From a bacterium (GTDB taxonomy: Bacteria > Pseudomonadota > Gammaproteobacteria > Burkholderiales > Thiobacillaceae): 64,000 bases of DNA. Below the pieces are notes generated by a model. That model was given only the letters and a program-made list of their open reading frames with translations. It was not told the origin of the DNA and ran no database searches. The stretch spans positions 1 through 64,000 of the forward strand of contig WOUQ01000002.1 in NCBI GenBank assembly GCA_009772925.1, given 5' to 3'. Below are positions 8,492 through 19,055 of the stretch, one piece after another. A program made the position numbers and the translations under genes. Every line of letters begins with the position of its first letter. Position 1 is the first letter of the stretch.

Positions 8492-9907
8492 ATGACCAAG
8501 CGCAAGATCTCCAACTACAAGGGCTGCAAGGCCCTGGTCGTGGGCCTGGGCGACACCGGCGCCGCCTGCGTGCGCTGGCTCATCGAACATGACGCCCAGG
8601 TGCGCGCCACCGATACCCGGGAGGAACCGCCTCACGCCCAGCGCGTCCGCGAGGCCTTCCCGGAAGCCACGCTGCGCCTGGGCGGCTTCGACCGGGCCGA
8701 CTTCGCATGGGCCGACCTCGTCGTCGCCAGTCCAGGCGTCGCCCTGGCCACCCCCGAGCTGCAATGGGCGGTGAAGGCGGGCAAAGACGTGGTGGGCGAC
8801 GTGGAACTGTTCGCCCGTGCCATTCAAGGCACTTCCGCCTACGTCATCGCCATCACCGGCTCCAACGGCAAGAGCACGGTCACCAGCCTGGTGGGCCACC
8901 TGTGCGCCGCCGTGGGCCTGGACACCGTGGTCGCCGGCAACATCGGCCTGCCCGTCCTGGACGCCCTGGACAACCAGGATACCCTGGGCCGCTGCCCGGA
9001 CGTGTGGGTGCTGGAGCTGTCCAGTTTTCAGCTGGAAACCACCAGCAGCCTCAAGCCCGACGCGGCCACGGTGCTCAACATCTCCGAAGACCACATGGAC
9101 CGGTACGCCGGCCTTGATGACTACGCGGCGGCCAAGGCCCGCATCTTCACCGGCCTGGGCGTCCAGGTGCTGAATCGGGACGACCCGACGGTGATGGCCA
9201 TGGCCCTGCCGGACCGCATCCAATGGAGCTTCGGCCTGAACGTGGATGAGCCCCTTGCAGCCGGCCACTTCGGCCTCGCCACGCGCAAGGACCGCCTGTG
9301 GCTGTGCGAGGGCGAGGAAGCCTTGCTGCCGGTGGACAAGCTGCCCATCGCCGGCCTGCACAACGCCGCCAACGCGCTGGCGGCGCTGGCCCTGTGCCGC
9401 GCCATCGGCCTGCCCTACGAGGGGCTGCTGCCGGCGCTGAAAACCTTCGAGGGCCTGCCGCACCGGGTGCAGAAGGTGGCGGAGGTGGAGGGCCGCACCT
9501 TCTTCGACGATTCCAAAGGCACCAACGTCGGCGCCACCGCCGCGGCCCTGCTCGGCTTCACCGTGCCGGTGGTGCTCATCGCCGGCGGCGATGGCAAGGG
9601 CCAGGATTTCTCGCCCCTGCGGGAGGCCGTGAAGAATGCACGCGCCGTGGTGCGAATCGGCCGCGACGGTCCGCTCATCGAGGCGGCCATCGGCGGCGCC
9701 TGCCCGGTACATCGCGCGGAAAGCATGGAGGAGGCGGTGAATCTTGCCTTCCTCCTGTCGCAACCCGGCGATGCCGTGTTGCTGTCGCCGGCCTGCGCGA
9801 GCTGGGACATGTTCCGCAACTACGCCCACCGCGCCGAGGTATTCATCGCCGCGGTGCACAAACTGGCGGTGGGCGGCAAAGCGCCGGGAGCGGGTCATGT
9901 TCCATAA
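8492..9907 (+). CDS. murD: UDP-MurNAc-L-Ala:D-Glu ligase MurD
   Basis: Second Mur ligase; adds D-glutamate. 471 residues. The N-terminal Rossmann-like part begins [18 protein letters not shown], the ATP loop is GSNGKST with Lys127, and the C-terminal domain starts near [11 protein letters not shown] and ends with [12 protein letters not shown]. Starts 4 bases after mraY. The last 11 bases overlap ftsW. Confidence 0.97.
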   Translation: MTKRKISNYKGCKALVVGLGDTGAACVRWLIEHDAQVRATDTREEPPHAQRVREAFPEATLRLGGFDRADFAWADLVVASPGVALATPELQWAVKAGKDVVGDVELFARAIQGTSAYVIAITGSNGKSTVTSLVGHLCAAVGLDTVVAGNIGLPVLDALDNQDTLGRCPDVWVLELSSFQLETTSSLKPDAATVLNISEDHMDRYAGLDDYAAAKARIFTGLGVQVLNRDDPTVMAMALPDRIQWSFGLNVDEPLAAGHFGLATRKDRLWLCEGEEALLPVDKLPIAGLHNAANALAALALCRAIGLPYEGLLPALKTFEGLPHRVQKVAEVEGRTFFDDSKGTNVGATAAALLGFTVPVVLIAGGDGKGQDFSPLREAVKNARAVVRIGRDGPLIEAAIGGACPVHRAESMEEAVNLAFLLSQPGDAVLLSPACASWDMFRNYAHRAEVFIAAVHKLAVGGKAPGAGHVP

Positions 9908-11057
9908 CGCCGCCCTCAAGCGCACGGCCCTCACCCCTTACGACTGGGGGCTGGTGTTCGCCGCCCTGGCTCTGCTCATGCTGGGCCTGGTGATGGTGTA
10001 TTCGGCTTCCGTCGCCATCGCCGAGGCCAAGTCCGCCAGCAACCAGTCTTCCTTCTACCTGATCCGCCACGCCATGTACCTGGTGATCGCGCTGGGCGCC
10101 GGCTACGCCGCCCTGCAGATACCCACGCCAACCTGGCAGGCGCTCGCGCCCTATCTGTTCATGTGCTGTGCCGTGCTGCTGGTGGTGGTGCTGATCCCCT
10201 TCATCGGCAAGGAGGTGAACGGCAGCCGGCGCTGGATTCCGCTCGGCCCCCTGGGCAACCTGCAACCCTCCGAACTGATGAAGTTCGCCACCATCCTCTA
10301 CGCCGCCGACTACACGGTGCGCAAGGCGGCCTTCATGCAGAACCTGACGAAGGGCTTCCTGCCCATGTTCCTGGTGATGCTGGGCATCGGCGGTCTGTTG
10401 CTGATGGAGCCGGATTTCGGCGCCCTGGTGGTCATCGTCGCCATCGCCATGGCCATCCTGTTCCTCGGCGGCTTCAACGCCAAGCTGTTCTTCGGGCTGT
10501 CCATCCTGCTCGCCATCGGCTTCGTGCTGATGATCGTCACCTCCGACTACCGCTACGAACGGGTGCTGGGCTACCTGAATCCCTGGAAGGATCCCTACGG
10601 CGCCGGCTACCAGTTGTCGCACGCCCTCATCGCCCTGGGCAGCGGCGAGCTCACCGGCGTGGGCCTAGGCGACAGCGTCGAGAAGCTGTTCTACCTGCCC
10701 GAGGCCTACACCGATTTCCTGCTCGCCGTCATCGGCGAGGAACTGGGACTGATCGGTGTGCTTACCGTCATCGCCCTGTTCGCCTGGCTGACCTGGCGCG
10801 CCTTCTCCATCGGCTGGCAGGCCGGCCTCATGGGCCGCAACTTCGCCGCCCTGGTGGCGCAGGGCGTCGGCGTCTGGATGGGCGCCCAGGCCTTCATCAA
10901 CATGGGCGTGAATCTCGGTCTGCTGCCCACCAAGGGCCTCACCCTGCCGCTGATGAGCTATGGCGGCTCCGGCATCGTCGCCAACTGCCTGGCCCTGGCC
11001 GTATTGCTGCGCATCGACTTTGAAAACAGATGCCTGATGCGGGGGAAGAAAGCATGA
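9897..11057 (+). CDS. ftsW: Septal peptidoglycan polymerase FtsW
   Basis: SEDS-family glycosyltransferase that polymerises septal peptidoglycan from lipid II together with FtsI. 386 residues with about ten transmembrane helices. Conserved parts are [26 protein letters not shown] with [37 protein letters not shown], and [11 protein letters not shown] near the end. The ATG at 9897 gives [19 protein letters not shown]. The stop overlaps the murG start as ATGA. Confidence 0.97.
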   Translation: MFHNAALKRTALTPYDWGLVFAALALLMLGLVMVYSASVAIAEAKSASNQSSFYLIRHAMYLVIALGAGYAALQIPTPTWQALAPYLFMCCAVLLVVVLIPFIGKEVNGSRRWIPLGPLGNLQPSELMKFATILYAADYTVRKAAFMQNLTKGFLPMFLVMLGIGGLLLMEPDFGALVVIVAIAMAILFLGGFNAKLFFGLSILLAIGFVLMIVTSDYRYERVLGYLNPWKDPYGAGYQLSHALIALGSGELTGVGLGDSVEKLFYLPEAYTDFLLAVIGEELGLIGVLTVIALFAWLTWRAFSIGWQAGLMGRNFAALVAQGVGVWMGAQAFINMGVNLGLLPTKGLTLPLMSYGGSGIVANCLALAVLLRIDFENRCLMRGKKA

Positions 11058-12241
11058 ACTGGGGGAAAAGGGAAAAGGGAAAAGGGAAACGTGGCGAAGC
11101 GACGGGGGCTGACGTTTCCCGTTTCCCGTTTCCCGTTTCCCGTCTCCCGTTTCCCGTTTCCCGCACCGTCCTCATCATGGCCGGCGGCACCGGCGGCCAC
11201 GTCATGCCGGCGCTGGCGGTGGCCGAAAGCCTGCGCGACGACGGCTGGCGCGTGGTCTGGCTGGGCACGCGGGCCGGCATGGAGGCGAAGCTGGCGGTGG
11301 AAAAGGGCTTCGACATGGCCTGGGTGAAGATGGCCGGGGTGCGCGGCAAGGGTCTGCTCGCCAAGCTGTTGCTGCCCGCCAACCTGCTCGCTGCCTTCTG
11401 GCAGGCGGCCCGCGCCATCTTCCGCGAGCGCCCCGACGTTGCCCTGGGCCTGGGCGGCTACGTCGCCTTCCCCGGCGGCATGATGGCCAGCCTCTTGGGC
11501 AAGCCTCTGGCGATCCACGAGCAGAACGCCATCGCCGGCCTGACCAACAAGGTGCTTGCCCACGTCGCCGACCGCATCCTGCTCGGCCTGCCCCTGGCCA
11601 GCCCCGACTCGCCGCTGACGAAGAAAGGGGAGTGGGTGGGCAATCCGGTGCGTCCGGCCATCGCCGACCTGCCTGATCCCGCCGCGCGCATGGCCGGCCG
11701 CAGCGGCCCGCTGCATCTGCTGGTGGTGGGCGGCAGCCTGGGAGCGGCGGCATTGAACGAACTGGTGCCGCAGGCCATCGCCCGGCTGCCGGAAGCGGCG
11801 CGGCCGCTGGTGCGCCACCAGTCCGGCGCGAAGCATCTCGATGTGCTCCAGGCCAATTACGCGGCGGCGGGCGTACAAAGCGAGTGCCTGGCTTTCATCG
11901 AGGACATGGCGGCGGCCCTGGCCTGGGCCGACGTGGTCCTCTGCCGCGCCGGCGCGCTCTCCGTCGCGGAAATCGCCGCCAGCGGCTCGGCCGCCCTGTT
12001 GGTGCCCTTCCCCTACGCCGTCGACGACCACCAGACCGCCAACGCCCGCTTCCTGGCCGACCAGGGTGCGGCCTGGCTCATGCAGCAAAAGGAGCTGGAT
12101 ACCGCGAAATTGGCTGAATGGCTGGGCGGCTTGACGCGCGAGGCCCTGCTGGAACGTGCGCAGAAAGCCCGCGCCATGGCCAAGCCGGAGGCCACGGCCA
12201 GCGTGGCGCGGGTCGTCAAGGAGTTGGCGAAATGCGCGTAA
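11054..12241 (+). CDS. murG: UDP-GlcNAc:lipid I transferase MurG, with repeat-encoded N-terminal extension
   Basis: Peripheral inner-membrane glycosyltransferase (GT-B fold) that makes lipid II. 395 residues against about 355-360 in the family. The family N-terminus ([15 protein letters not shown]) is preceded by about 33 extra residues, including the periodic run [17 protein letters not shown], translated from a heptamer hairpin (11059-11163). The glycine-rich donor loop GGTGGH is at 44-49. Later motifs [32 protein letters not shown] and HQSGAKH are normal. No other usable ATG lies before the loop except the one at residue 42, which would remove the first beta strand, so the extended start is likely real. 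Confidence 0.95.
   Translation: MNWGKREKGKGKRGEATGADVSRFPFPVSRLPFPVSRTVLIMAGGTGGHVMPALAVAESLRDDGWRVVWLGTRAGMEAKLAVEKGFDMAWVKMAGVRGKGLLAKLLLPANLLAAFWQAARAIFRERPDVALGLGGYVAFPGGMMASLLGKPLAIHEQNAIAGLTNKVLAHVADRILLGLPLASPDSPLTKKGEWVGNPVRPAIADLPDPAARMAGRSGPLHLLVVGGSLGAAALNELVPQAIARLPEAARPLVRHQSGAKHLDVLQANYAAAGVQSECLAFIEDMAAALAWADVVLCRAGALSVAEIAASGSAALLVPFPYAVDDHQTANARFLADQGAAWLMQQKELDTAKLAEWLGGLTREALLERAQKARAMAKPEATASVARVVKELAKCA
11059..11163 (+). repeat. Heptamer hairpin element at the start of murG
   Basis: Left arm: three to four AAAAGGG heptamers (about 11061-11090). Right arm: seven TTTCCCG heptamers in exact register from 11115 to 11163, the fifth reading TCTCCCG. Centre of about 25 bases. 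The two arms are complementary and can form a long stem. Because 7 is prime to 3, three heptamers give a 7-residue protein repeat (FPFPVSR). The element begins right after the murG start codon. Confidence 0.85.
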
Positions 12242-12248
12242 TTCAGGA

Positions 12249-12325
12249 AATGGGAAAAGGGAAAAGGGAAACGAGTAATGGGCACGCGGCTTTGCGTTTC
12301 CCGTTTCCCGTTTCCCGTTTCCCCG
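12249..12325 (+). repeat. Heptamer hairpin element between murG and murC
   Basis: Left arm of GGGAAAA heptamers (12249-12272). Right arm of four TTTCCCG-type heptamers (12297-12324, the last ending CCCC). Unique centre of about 24 bases. Same design as the murG element. It fills the 100-base gap between murG and murC in a cluster where neighbours otherwise overlap. Confidence 0.85.
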
Positions 12326-12341
12326 ATGCAAGGATCCTGCC

Positions 12342-13751
12342 TTGAAACACAAGGTCAACCGTATCCACTTCGTCGGCATCGGCGGCGCCGGCATGAGCGG
12401 CATCGCCGAGGTATTGCTCAACCAGGGCTACGCCATCTCCGGCAGCGACGGCGCCAGCAACGCGGTCACCCGACGCCTCGCCGACATGGGTGCGACGGTG
12501 TTCCAGGGCCACGCGGCCGAGCACGTAAGCGACGCCGACGTACTGGTGGTGTCCACCGCCATCCGCGACGACAACCCGGAGGTGATGGCCGCCCGCGAGA
12601 AACACATCCCGGTGGTGGCGCGCGCCATGATGCTGGCCGAGCTGATGCGCTTCAAGCAGGGCATCGCGGTGGCCGGCACGCACGGCAAGACCACCACCAC
12701 CAGCCTCATCGCCAGCATCCTCAACGAGGCCGGCATCGACCCCACCTTCGTCATCGGCGGCAAGCTGCTCGCCGCCGGCGCCAACGCCCGCCTGGGCCAG
12801 AGCGAGTGGCTGGTGGCGGAGGCCGACGAATCCGACGCCTCCTTCCTCTACCTGTCGCCGGTGGTATCGGTGGTCACCAACATCGACGCCGACCACATGG
12901 AGACCTACGGCCACGACTTCGAGCGGCTCAAGGGCGCCTTCGTCGAGTTCCTGCACCGCCTGCCGTTCTGGGGCATGGCCATCCTCTGCGCCGACGATCC
13001 CGTGGTGCGGAACCTGCTGCCGCGCATCACCAGGCCAGTGATGACCTACGGCACCACGGAGGACTGCGCCATCCAGGCGGTGGATATCGTGGCTTCCGAC
13101 GGCCGCATGCGCTTCACCGCCCTGCGCAACGGCACCCGCTCGCCCATCGAGGTGAGCCTCAACCTGCCCGGCCTGCACAACGTGCTCAACGCTCTGGCGG
13201 CCATCGCCGTGGCCTGGGAGTTGCAGGTGCCCGACGCGGCGGTGCAACGCGCCCTCGCCGGCTTCAGCGGCGTTGGCCGGCGCTTCCAGCGCTACGGCGA
13301 GATCCACCTGGCCGACGGCCGCCGCTTCACCCTGGTCGACGACTACGGCCACCACCCGGTGGAGATGCGCGCGACCCTGGCCGCCGCCCGCGGCGCCTTC
13401 GGCGGACGCCGGCTGGTGCTGGCCTTCCAGCCCCACCGCTACACGCGCACGCGGGATTTGTTCGAGGACTTCGTGCAGGTGCTGTCGCAAACCGATGCCC
13501 TGCTGCTCACCGAGGTCTACGCCGCCAGCGAACCGCCCATCGTCGCCGCCGACGGCCGCAGCCTGGCGCGGGCGGTGCGCGTCGCCGGCAAGGTGGAGCC
13601 GGTGTTCGTCGCGGACGTGAACGATCTGCCCGCCACGCTGGCGGATTTCATCCAGGACGGCGACGTGGTGCTCACCATGGGCGCCGGCTCCATCGGCCAG
13701 GTGCCGGCCCGGCTGGCCGCCCTGGGCAGCCAGGAAGACAGCAAACCATGA
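12342..13751 (+). CDS. murC: UDP-MurNAc:L-alanine ligase MurC
   Basis: First Mur ligase; adds L-alanine to UDP-MurNAc. 469 residues. The N-terminal motif [13 protein letters not shown] and ATP loop GTHGKTT (Lys116) are clear; the C-terminal part holds [15 protein letters not shown] and FQPHRYTRT. Translation most likely starts at TTG 12342, 7 bases after AAGGA (12330-12334). No in-frame ATG or GTG sits at the right place; the nearby ATG at 12326 is in another phase. The rare start follows directly after the heptamer element. ATGA overlap with murB. Confidence 0.95.
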   Translation: MKHKVNRIHFVGIGGAGMSGIAEVLLNQGYAISGSDGASNAVTRRLADMGATVFQGHAAEHVSDADVLVVSTAIRDDNPEVMAAREKHIPVVARAMMLAELMRFKQGIAVAGTHGKTTTTSLIASILNEAGIDPTFVIGGKLLAAGANARLGQSEWLVAEADESDASFLYLSPVVSVVTNIDADHMETYGHDFERLKGAFVEFLHRLPFWGMAILCADDPVVRNLLPRITRPVMTYGTTEDCAIQAVDIVASDGRMRFTALRNGTRSPIEVSLNLPGLHNVLNALAAIAVAWELQVPDAAVQRALAGFSGVGRRFQRYGEIHLADGRRFTLVDDYGHHPVEMRATLAAARGAFGGRRLVLAFQPHRYTRTRDLFEDFVQVLSQTDALLLTEVYAASEPPIVAADGRSLARAVRVAGKVEPVFVADVNDLPATLADFIQDGDVVLTMGAGSIGQVPARLAALGSQEDSKP

Positions 13752-14737
13752 TCCTCGCGGAAAGAATGATGGTCGACAGCCCCATGCCTCCCCCCCGGAT
13801 TCCTCCCGGCACCCCGGGTTCGCAGGGCACGCTGGAAAACGACGCGGACATGAGCCGCTACACCAGCTGGCGCGTGGGCGGCCGCGCCGACCGCCTGTAC
13901 ACCCCCGCCAGCCTGGACGACCTGGCCGCCTTCCTGGCCGCTCTGGAGCGGGACGAGCCGGTATGGTTCATCGGCCTGGGCAGCAACCTGCTGGTGCGCG
14001 ACGGCGGCCTGCGCGGCACGGTCATCCACCTGCACGGCGCCCTGCGCCACATCGCCATCGAGCAGCGCCGGCAGGATGGCTGGGCCGGCCAGGACAGCGG
14101 CAAGTTCGGCGTGGTGTATGCCGAGGCCGGCGTGGCCAGCCCCAAGGTGGCGCGCTTCGCCGCTACCCACGACCTGGTGGGCGCGGAATTCCTCGCCGGC
14201 ATTCCCGGCACGGTGGGCGGTGCGCTGGCCATGAACGCGGGCTGCTACGGCCACGACACCTGGGAATTCGTCACCCAGGTGCTAACCATCGACCGCCAGG
14301 GCCGCATCACCCGGCGTGCCCCCAAGGATTTCCAGGTGGCCTACCGCCACGTGGCAAGGCGCGAGCCGCGCGAGGAATGGTTCGTCGCCGCCTGGTTCAT
14401 GTTCCCCAAGGGCGATGGCACGCAGGCGCGGGAGGAAATCAAGCGCCTGCTGGAAAAGCGCATCGCCACCCAGCCGCTGGAACTGCCCAATGCCGGCTCC
14501 GTGTTCCGCAATCCACCCGGCGACTTCGCCGCCCGCCTCATCGAATCCTGCGGCCTCAAGGGCCACCGCATCGGCGGCGCGCAGATCTCGGAGAAGCACG
14601 CGAATTTCATCGTCAACACCGGCGGCGCCACGGCGGCCGACATCGAAGCCCTGATCGACGAGGCGCGCACGCGGGTGGCGCGGAAATCCGGGGTGGAATT
14701 GGTCACGGAAGTGAGGATCATCGGTGAACAGGCCTGA
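13748..14737 (+). CDS. murB: UDP-N-acetylenolpyruvoylglucosamine reductase MurB
   Basis: FAD enzyme that reduces the enolpyruvyl group to give UDP-MurNAc. 329 residues. The FAD-binding region [15 protein letters not shown] and [19 protein letters not shown] is followed by [21 protein letters not shown], and later by [11 protein letters not shown], whose serine is the catalytic acid position of type I MurB, and [11 protein letters not shown]. About 30 proline-rich residues precede the usual start of the fold. Overlaps murC by 4 bases and ddl by 14. Confidence 0.96.
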   Translation: MILAERMMVDSPMPPPRIPPGTPGSQGTLENDADMSRYTSWRVGGRADRLYTPASLDDLAAFLAALERDEPVWFIGLGSNLLVRDGGLRGTVIHLHGALRHIAIEQRRQDGWAGQDSGKFGVVYAEAGVASPKVARFAATHDLVGAEFLAGIPGTVGGALAMNAGCYGHDTWEFVTQVLTIDRQGRITRRAPKDFQVAYRHVARREPREEWFVAAWFMFPKGDGTQAREEIKRLLEKRIATQPLELPNAGSVFRNPPGDFAARLIESCGLKGHRIGGAQISEKHANFIVNTGGATAADIEALIDEARTRVARKSGVELVTEVRIIGEQA

Positions 14738-15668
14738 TCTAGACCCCCGCTCCTTCGGCAAAGTGGCGGTGCTGTTCGGCGGCACTTCGGCGGAGCGGGA
14801 GATATCCATGAAGAGCGGCCACGCGGTGCTGGCGGCCCTGCAGAGCCGGGGCGTGGACGCGCAGGCCTTCGACCCGGCCGAACGGCCCCTGGCCGATCTC
14901 AAGCGCGCCGGCTTCGAGCGCGTCTTCCTCATCCTGCACGGGCGCGGCGGCGAAGACGGTACCGCCCAGGGCGCGCTGGAACTCATGGGCATTCCCTACA
15001 CCGGCAGCGGTGTCATGGCTTCGGCGGTGGGCATGGACAAGTGGCGCAGCAAGCTGCTGTGGCGCGGCGCCGGCCTGCCGGTACCGGATTACGCCCTGCT
15101 CGACGCCGACAGCGACTTCGCCGCGGTGGAACGGCAACTGGGCCTGCCCCTGTTCGTGAAGCCCGCCAACGAGGGCTCCAGCGTCGGCATCAGCAAGGTG
15201 AAGGCGCCGGGCGAACTCGCCGCCGCCTACGCGGAAGCGGCGAAACACGACAGTCTGGTGCTGGCCGAGCGTTTCCTCGGCGGCGGCGAATACACCGTCG
15301 GCATGCTCGGGGAAGGCGCGAACCTGCGCGCCCTGCCGGTGGTGAAGATCGAGCCCGCCAACGAGTTCTACGACTACGAGGCCAAGTATTTCCGCGACGA
15401 CACCCGCTACCTCTGTCCCTGCGGCCTGCCCCCCGAGCGCGAGGCGGCCATGCAGGACCTGGCCAGGCGGGCCTTCACGGTGCTCGGCTGCCGCGGCTGG
15501 GGCCGCGTGGACGTGCTGCTGGACGGCGACGGCAAGCCCTACCTGCTGGAGATCAACACCGCGCCGGGCATGACCGATCACAGCCTGGTGCCGATGGCGG
15601 CAAGGACGGCGGGCATCGATTTCCCAGAGTTGTGCCTGCGCGTGCTGGAGCTGGCCCATGTGGGATAA
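14724..15668 (+). CDS. ddl: D-alanine--D-alanine ligase
   Basis: ATP-grasp ligase making the D-Ala-D-Ala used by MurF. 314 residues, the DdlB length. Starts at GTG 14724 inside murB. Motifs: [61 protein letters not shown] in the ATP-grasp fold, and the metal-binding [20 protein letters not shown] near the end. Overlaps ftsQ by 11 bases. Confidence 0.96.
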   Translation: MNRPDLDPRSFGKVAVLFGGTSAEREISMKSGHAVLAALQSRGVDAQAFDPAERPLADLKRAGFERVFLILHGRGGEDGTAQGALELMGIPYTGSGVMASAVGMDKWRSKLLWRGAGLPVPDYALLDADSDFAAVERQLGLPLFVKPANEGSSVGISKVKAPGELAAAYAEAAKHDSLVLAERFLGGGEYTVGMLGEGANLRALPVVKIEPANEFYDYEAKYFRDDTRYLCPCGLPPEREAAMQDLARRAFTVLGCRGWGRVDVLLDGDGKPYLLEINTAPGMTDHSLVPMAARTAGIDFPELCLRVLELAHVG

Positions 15669-16386
15669 CCCGCGCGCCCTCAACCGCCTGACCCGCCTGA
15701 TCCTGGCGGCGACCCTGCTGTTCGCCCTGTGGACAGCAGGCCGCACGGCGCTGGACGCGTGGTTCCCGTTCCGCCAGATCACCATCACCGGCGCGGCCCA
15801 CGCGGAGACGCTGGAGGCCGCGCATGCCCTGGTGCCCAAGCTCAGGGGCGGCTTCTTCTCCATGGACCTGGCCAGCGTGCACGACGACTTCGGTCGCCTG
15901 CCCTGGGTACGCAACGCCGACGTGCGTCGGTTGTGGCCGGGCCGCCTGGTGGTGCACCTGGAGAACCATCGCGCCGCCGCGTCCTGGAACGACCGGGCGC
16001 TGCTCAACGTCTACGGCGAGGTGTTCGCGGGCACGCCCTGGCGCAGTCTGCCGCGTTTCTATGCGCCGGAAGGCATGCAGAAGGAGGTGGCCCGCCGTTA
16101 CGCCGAATTCGCCGGCATCGTCGCGCCGCTGGACTTGCGCGTCGAACAACTGGTGGTGAGCACCCGCCAATCCTGGCGCATCCGCCTGTCCGGCGGCGTC
16201 AGCGTGGAGCTGGGCCGCGAAAAGCTGCACGAGCGGCTACGCCGCTTCACCGATTTCTACCCCCGCGCCGTGGCTGCGGTGGGGCCCATCCCCAGGGTGG
16301 ACATGCGCTACCCCAACGGTTTCGCCGGCGAGGTCCAACCCAGGCCGGGCCCATCGCAGCAAGCAAGGCAGGCAGGACAGGCATGA
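15658..16386 (+). CDS. ftsQ: Cell division protein FtsQ
   Basis: Bitopic inner-membrane scaffold of the FtsQLB complex. 242 residues: a short cytoplasmic start, one helix ([18 protein letters not shown]), then a POTRA domain ([21 protein letters not shown]) and the FtsQ-type beta domain with [30 protein letters not shown]. The start at 15658 overlaps ddl. ATGA overlap with ftsA. Confidence 0.94.
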   Translation: MWDNPRALNRLTRLILAATLLFALWTAGRTALDAWFPFRQITITGAAHAETLEAAHALVPKLRGGFFSMDLASVHDDFGRLPWVRNADVRRLWPGRLVVHLENHRAAASWNDRALLNVYGEVFAGTPWRSLPRFYAPEGMQKEVARRYAEFAGIVAPLDLRVEQLVVSTRQSWRIRLSGGVSVELGREKLHERLRRFTDFYPRAVAAVGPIPRVDMRYPNGFAGEVQPRPGPSQQARQAGQA

Positions 16387-17621
16387 AAAAAATCACGGAA
16401 AGCAAGGATCTGATCGTCGGCCTCGACATCGGCACCTCCAAGATCGTCGCGCTGGTAGCCGAGCCGACGCCGGAAGGCAGCCTCAACATTCTCGGCATGG
16501 GCCAGTCGCCCTCGCGCGGCCTGAAGAAGGGCGTGGTGGTGAACATCGAGGCCACCGTCTCCGCCATCCAGCGCGCCCTGGAAGAGGCGGAGCTGATGGC
16601 CAACTGCAAGATCACCCACGTCTACACCGGCATCGCCGGCAGCCACATCAAGGCGCAGAACTCCAGCGGCATGCTGCCCATCCGCGACCGCGAGGTCTCG
16701 CAGGCGGACATGGACCGGGTCATCGAGATCGCGCGGGCGCTGAACATCCCCGCCGACCAGCAGGTGCTGCACGTGCTGCCGCAGGAATACATCATCGACG
16801 GCCAGGATGGCGTGCGCGAACCGCTGGGCATGTCCGGCGTGCGCCTGGAGGTGAAGGTGCACATCGTCACCGGCGCGGTCTCCGCCGCGCAGAACATCGT
16901 CAAGTGCGTGCGCCGCTGCGGCCTGGAGGTGAAGGACCTGGTGCTGCAACCGCTGGCCTCCAGCCACGCGGTGCTGAACGACGACGAGAAGGACCTGGGC
17001 GTGTGCATCGTCGACATCGGCGGCGGTACCACCGACATCGCCGTGTTCACGCGCGGCGCCATCCAGCACGTGGCCGTCATCCCCATCGCCGGCGATCAGG
17101 TCACCAACGACATCGCCATGACCCTGCGCACGCCGACGCGGGAGGCGGAGGACCTGAAGATCCAGCACGGCATCGCCCTGCGCCAACTGGCCGACCCCAA
17201 GGAAATGATCGAGGTGCCCGGCATCGGCGAACGCGGCCCGCGCATGCTCTCCAAGCAACTGCTGTCGGAGGTCATCGAGCCGCGCGTGGAGGAACTGTTC
17301 AGCCTGGTACAGGCGGAATTGCGCCGCTCCGGCTTCGAGGAGCAGATCTCCAGCGGCATCGTCCTCACCGGCGGCTCCAGCCTGATGCGGGGCATGGTGG
17401 AGCTGGCCGAGGAAGTCTTCCACATGCCGGTGCGCATCGGCGTGCCGGAATACATCGGCGGCTTTTCCGAGCGGGTGCGCAATCCGCGCTTCGCCACCGG
17501 CGTCGGCCTGCTGCTTACCGGCCTGGAACGCCACGAAATCGACGAGGCGGCCCGCATCCAGGGGGCCAGCTTCCGCCAGACCCTGGAAAGGATGAAGACA
17601 TGGTTCCAACAGAATTTCTGA
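16383..17621 (+). CDS. ftsA: Cell division protein FtsA
   Basis: Actin-like ATPase that tethers FtsZ to the membrane. 412 residues. Phosphate-1 loop LIVGLDIGTSKIVALV, phosphate-2 region CIVDIGGGTTDIAVF, adenosine region GIVLTGGSSLMRGM, and a C-terminal amphipathic helix (LERMKTWFQQNF) that docks to the membrane. The start at 16383 overlaps the ftsQ stop. Confidence 0.97.
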   Translation: MKKITESKDLIVGLDIGTSKIVALVAEPTPEGSLNILGMGQSPSRGLKKGVVVNIEATVSAIQRALEEAELMANCKITHVYTGIAGSHIKAQNSSGMLPIRDREVSQADMDRVIEIARALNIPADQQVLHVLPQEYIIDGQDGVREPLGMSGVRLEVKVHIVTGAVSAAQNIVKCVRRCGLEVKDLVLQPLASSHAVLNDDEKDLGVCIVDIGGGTTDIAVFTRGAIQHVAVIPIAGDQVTNDIAMTLRTPTREAEDLKIQHGIALRQLADPKEMIEVPGIGERGPRMLSKQLLSEVIEPRVEELFSLVQAELRRSGFEEQISSGIVLTGGSSLMRGMVELAEEVFHMPVRIGVPEYIGGFSERVRNPRFATGVGLLLTGLERHEIDEAARIQGASFRQTLERMKTWFQQNF

Positions 17622-17686
17622 ATCGCCGGAGCGATCCGGCGTGCTTTGTTTCAACCGCGCGCGCGTAACCGAAGGAGGGACGAAAG

Positions 17687-18892
17687 ATGTTGTTCGAACT
17701 GGAAGACATGCAAACTCAGGAAGCCGTGATCAAGGTCATCGGCGTAGGCGGCTGCGGCGGCAACGCCGTGGACCACATGATCGGCAAGGGCATGAACGGC
17801 GTTGAATTCATCGCCGTCAACACCGATGCCCAGGCGCTCAAGCGCAACAAGGCGCCGATCCAGTTGCAGATCGGCAACTCGGCCACCAAGGGCCTGGGCG
17901 CCGGCGGGCGCTGGGAAGTGGGCCGCGAGGCAGCGCTGGAGGACCGCGAGCGCATCGCCGAGATGATCGACGGCGCCGACATGCTGTTCATCGCCGCCGG
18001 CATGGGTGGCGGCACCGGTACCGGCGCCGCGCCGGTGGTGGCCGAAGTCGCCAAGGATCTCGGCATCCTGGCGGTGGCCGTGGTGACCAAGCCCTTCGTC
18101 TTCGAGCAGGCCAAGCGCTCGCGCTCGGCGGAAGCCGGGCTGAAGGCTTTGTCCGAGCACGTGGACAGCCTCATCGTCATCCCCAACGAAAAGCTGATCC
18201 AGGTGCTGGGACCCAAGACCAAGCTGACGGATGCCTTCATCGCCGCCAACGAGGTACTGCATTCCGCCGTCTCCGGCATCGCCGAGATCATCAGCAACCC
18301 GGGCATGATCAACGTCGACTTCGCCGACGTGAAGACGGTGATGAGCGAGGTGGGCATGGCCATGATGGGTTCCGCCTCCTCCGCCGGCGAGGAACGCGCG
18401 CGCGAGGCGGCCGAAGCGGCCGTCGCCAGCCCGCTGCTGGAGAACGTCGACCTGAAGGGCGCGCGTGGCGTGCTGGTGAACATTACCGCCGACGACTCCC
18501 TGACCATGGAGGAGTACTACGAGGTCATGAACACCATCCAGGGCTTCGCCGCCGAGGAAGCCACGGTGATCGTCGGCACCTCGATCGACGAGGCCATGGG
18601 CGGCAGCCTGCGCGTCACCATGGTCGCCACCGGTCTGGGCAACCCGGTCCGCAACCAGGCCAAACCGCCGGTGATCAAAATCGTCGAACCCATGGCGCCG
18701 CCGCTGAACGGCACCGACGGCATGCCGGTACTGGGTGGAGGTGGCTACGATCCGGGGCGCGACTACGACATGCCCACCACCTTCCGTCAGGCCGGCAGCC
18801 GGCGGGGCAACCAGGCGGCGGTGGAAATGGCGCAGGCGGCTGGGATCGACACCCTCGACATCCCGGCCTTCCTGCGCAAGCAGGCCGACTGA
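17687..18892 (+). CDS. ftsZ: Cell division GTPase FtsZ
   Basis: Tubulin-like GTPase that forms the Z ring. 401 residues. The GTP signature GGGTGTG is at 107-113, and [12 protein letters not shown] lies near the N-terminus. The C-terminal peptide [14 protein letters not shown] is the docking tail for FtsA and ZipA. A strong ribosome site GAAGGAGG lies 8 bases before the ATG, and a 65-base gap separates it from ftsA, in line with the high expression FtsZ needs. Confidence 0.98.
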   Translation: MLFELEDMQTQEAVIKVIGVGGCGGNAVDHMIGKGMNGVEFIAVNTDAQALKRNKAPIQLQIGNSATKGLGAGGRWEVGREAALEDRERIAEMIDGADMLFIAAGMGGGTGTGAAPVVAEVAKDLGILAVAVVTKPFVFEQAKRSRSAEAGLKALSEHVDSLIVIPNEKLIQVLGPKTKLTDAFIAANEVLHSAVSGIAEIISNPGMINVDFADVKTVMSEVGMAMMGSASSAGEERAREAAEAAVASPLLENVDLKGARGVLVNITADDSLTMEEYYEVMNTIQGFAAEEATVIVGTSIDEAMGGSLRVTMVATGLGNPVRNQAKPPVIKIVEPMAPPLNGTDGMPVLGGGGYDPGRDYDMPTTFRQAGSRRGNQAAVEMAQAAGIDTLDIPAFLRKQAD

Positions 18893-19021
18893 ACCGGCGC
18901 GCCCAAAGGCACGCGGGACACGGCCGGCCACGCGCCGCCGGTCTGCCTCGTTTACGCCACATCCGTTGCGCGAGAGCGCTGGGAACGATTCCGGGCGGGG
19001 TGCCCTCCTCCCCGTCCGGGA

Positions 19022-19027
19022 TACAAT
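19022..19027 (+). promoter_or_regulatory. Candidate -10 box of lpxC
   Basis: TACAAT at 19022-19027 lies 28 bases before the lpxC ATG in the 163-base ftsZ-lpxC gap. No good -35 match lies 16-18 bases upstream, so the promoter is uncertain. Confidence 0.3.
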
Positions 19028-19055
19028 TCCCTCAATTATTCAAGGCGTTAGGCAC

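Noticed and set aside
11061-11163. CRISPR-like array at the murG start
   Set aside because: Units are 7 bases with no spacers, and arms are complementary. No cas genes are in the window.
12278-14737. Apparent 819-residue protein with MurB at its C-terminal end
   Set aside because: The first 490 codons are an out-of-phase reading of murC. MurB has its own start at 13748; there is no fusion.
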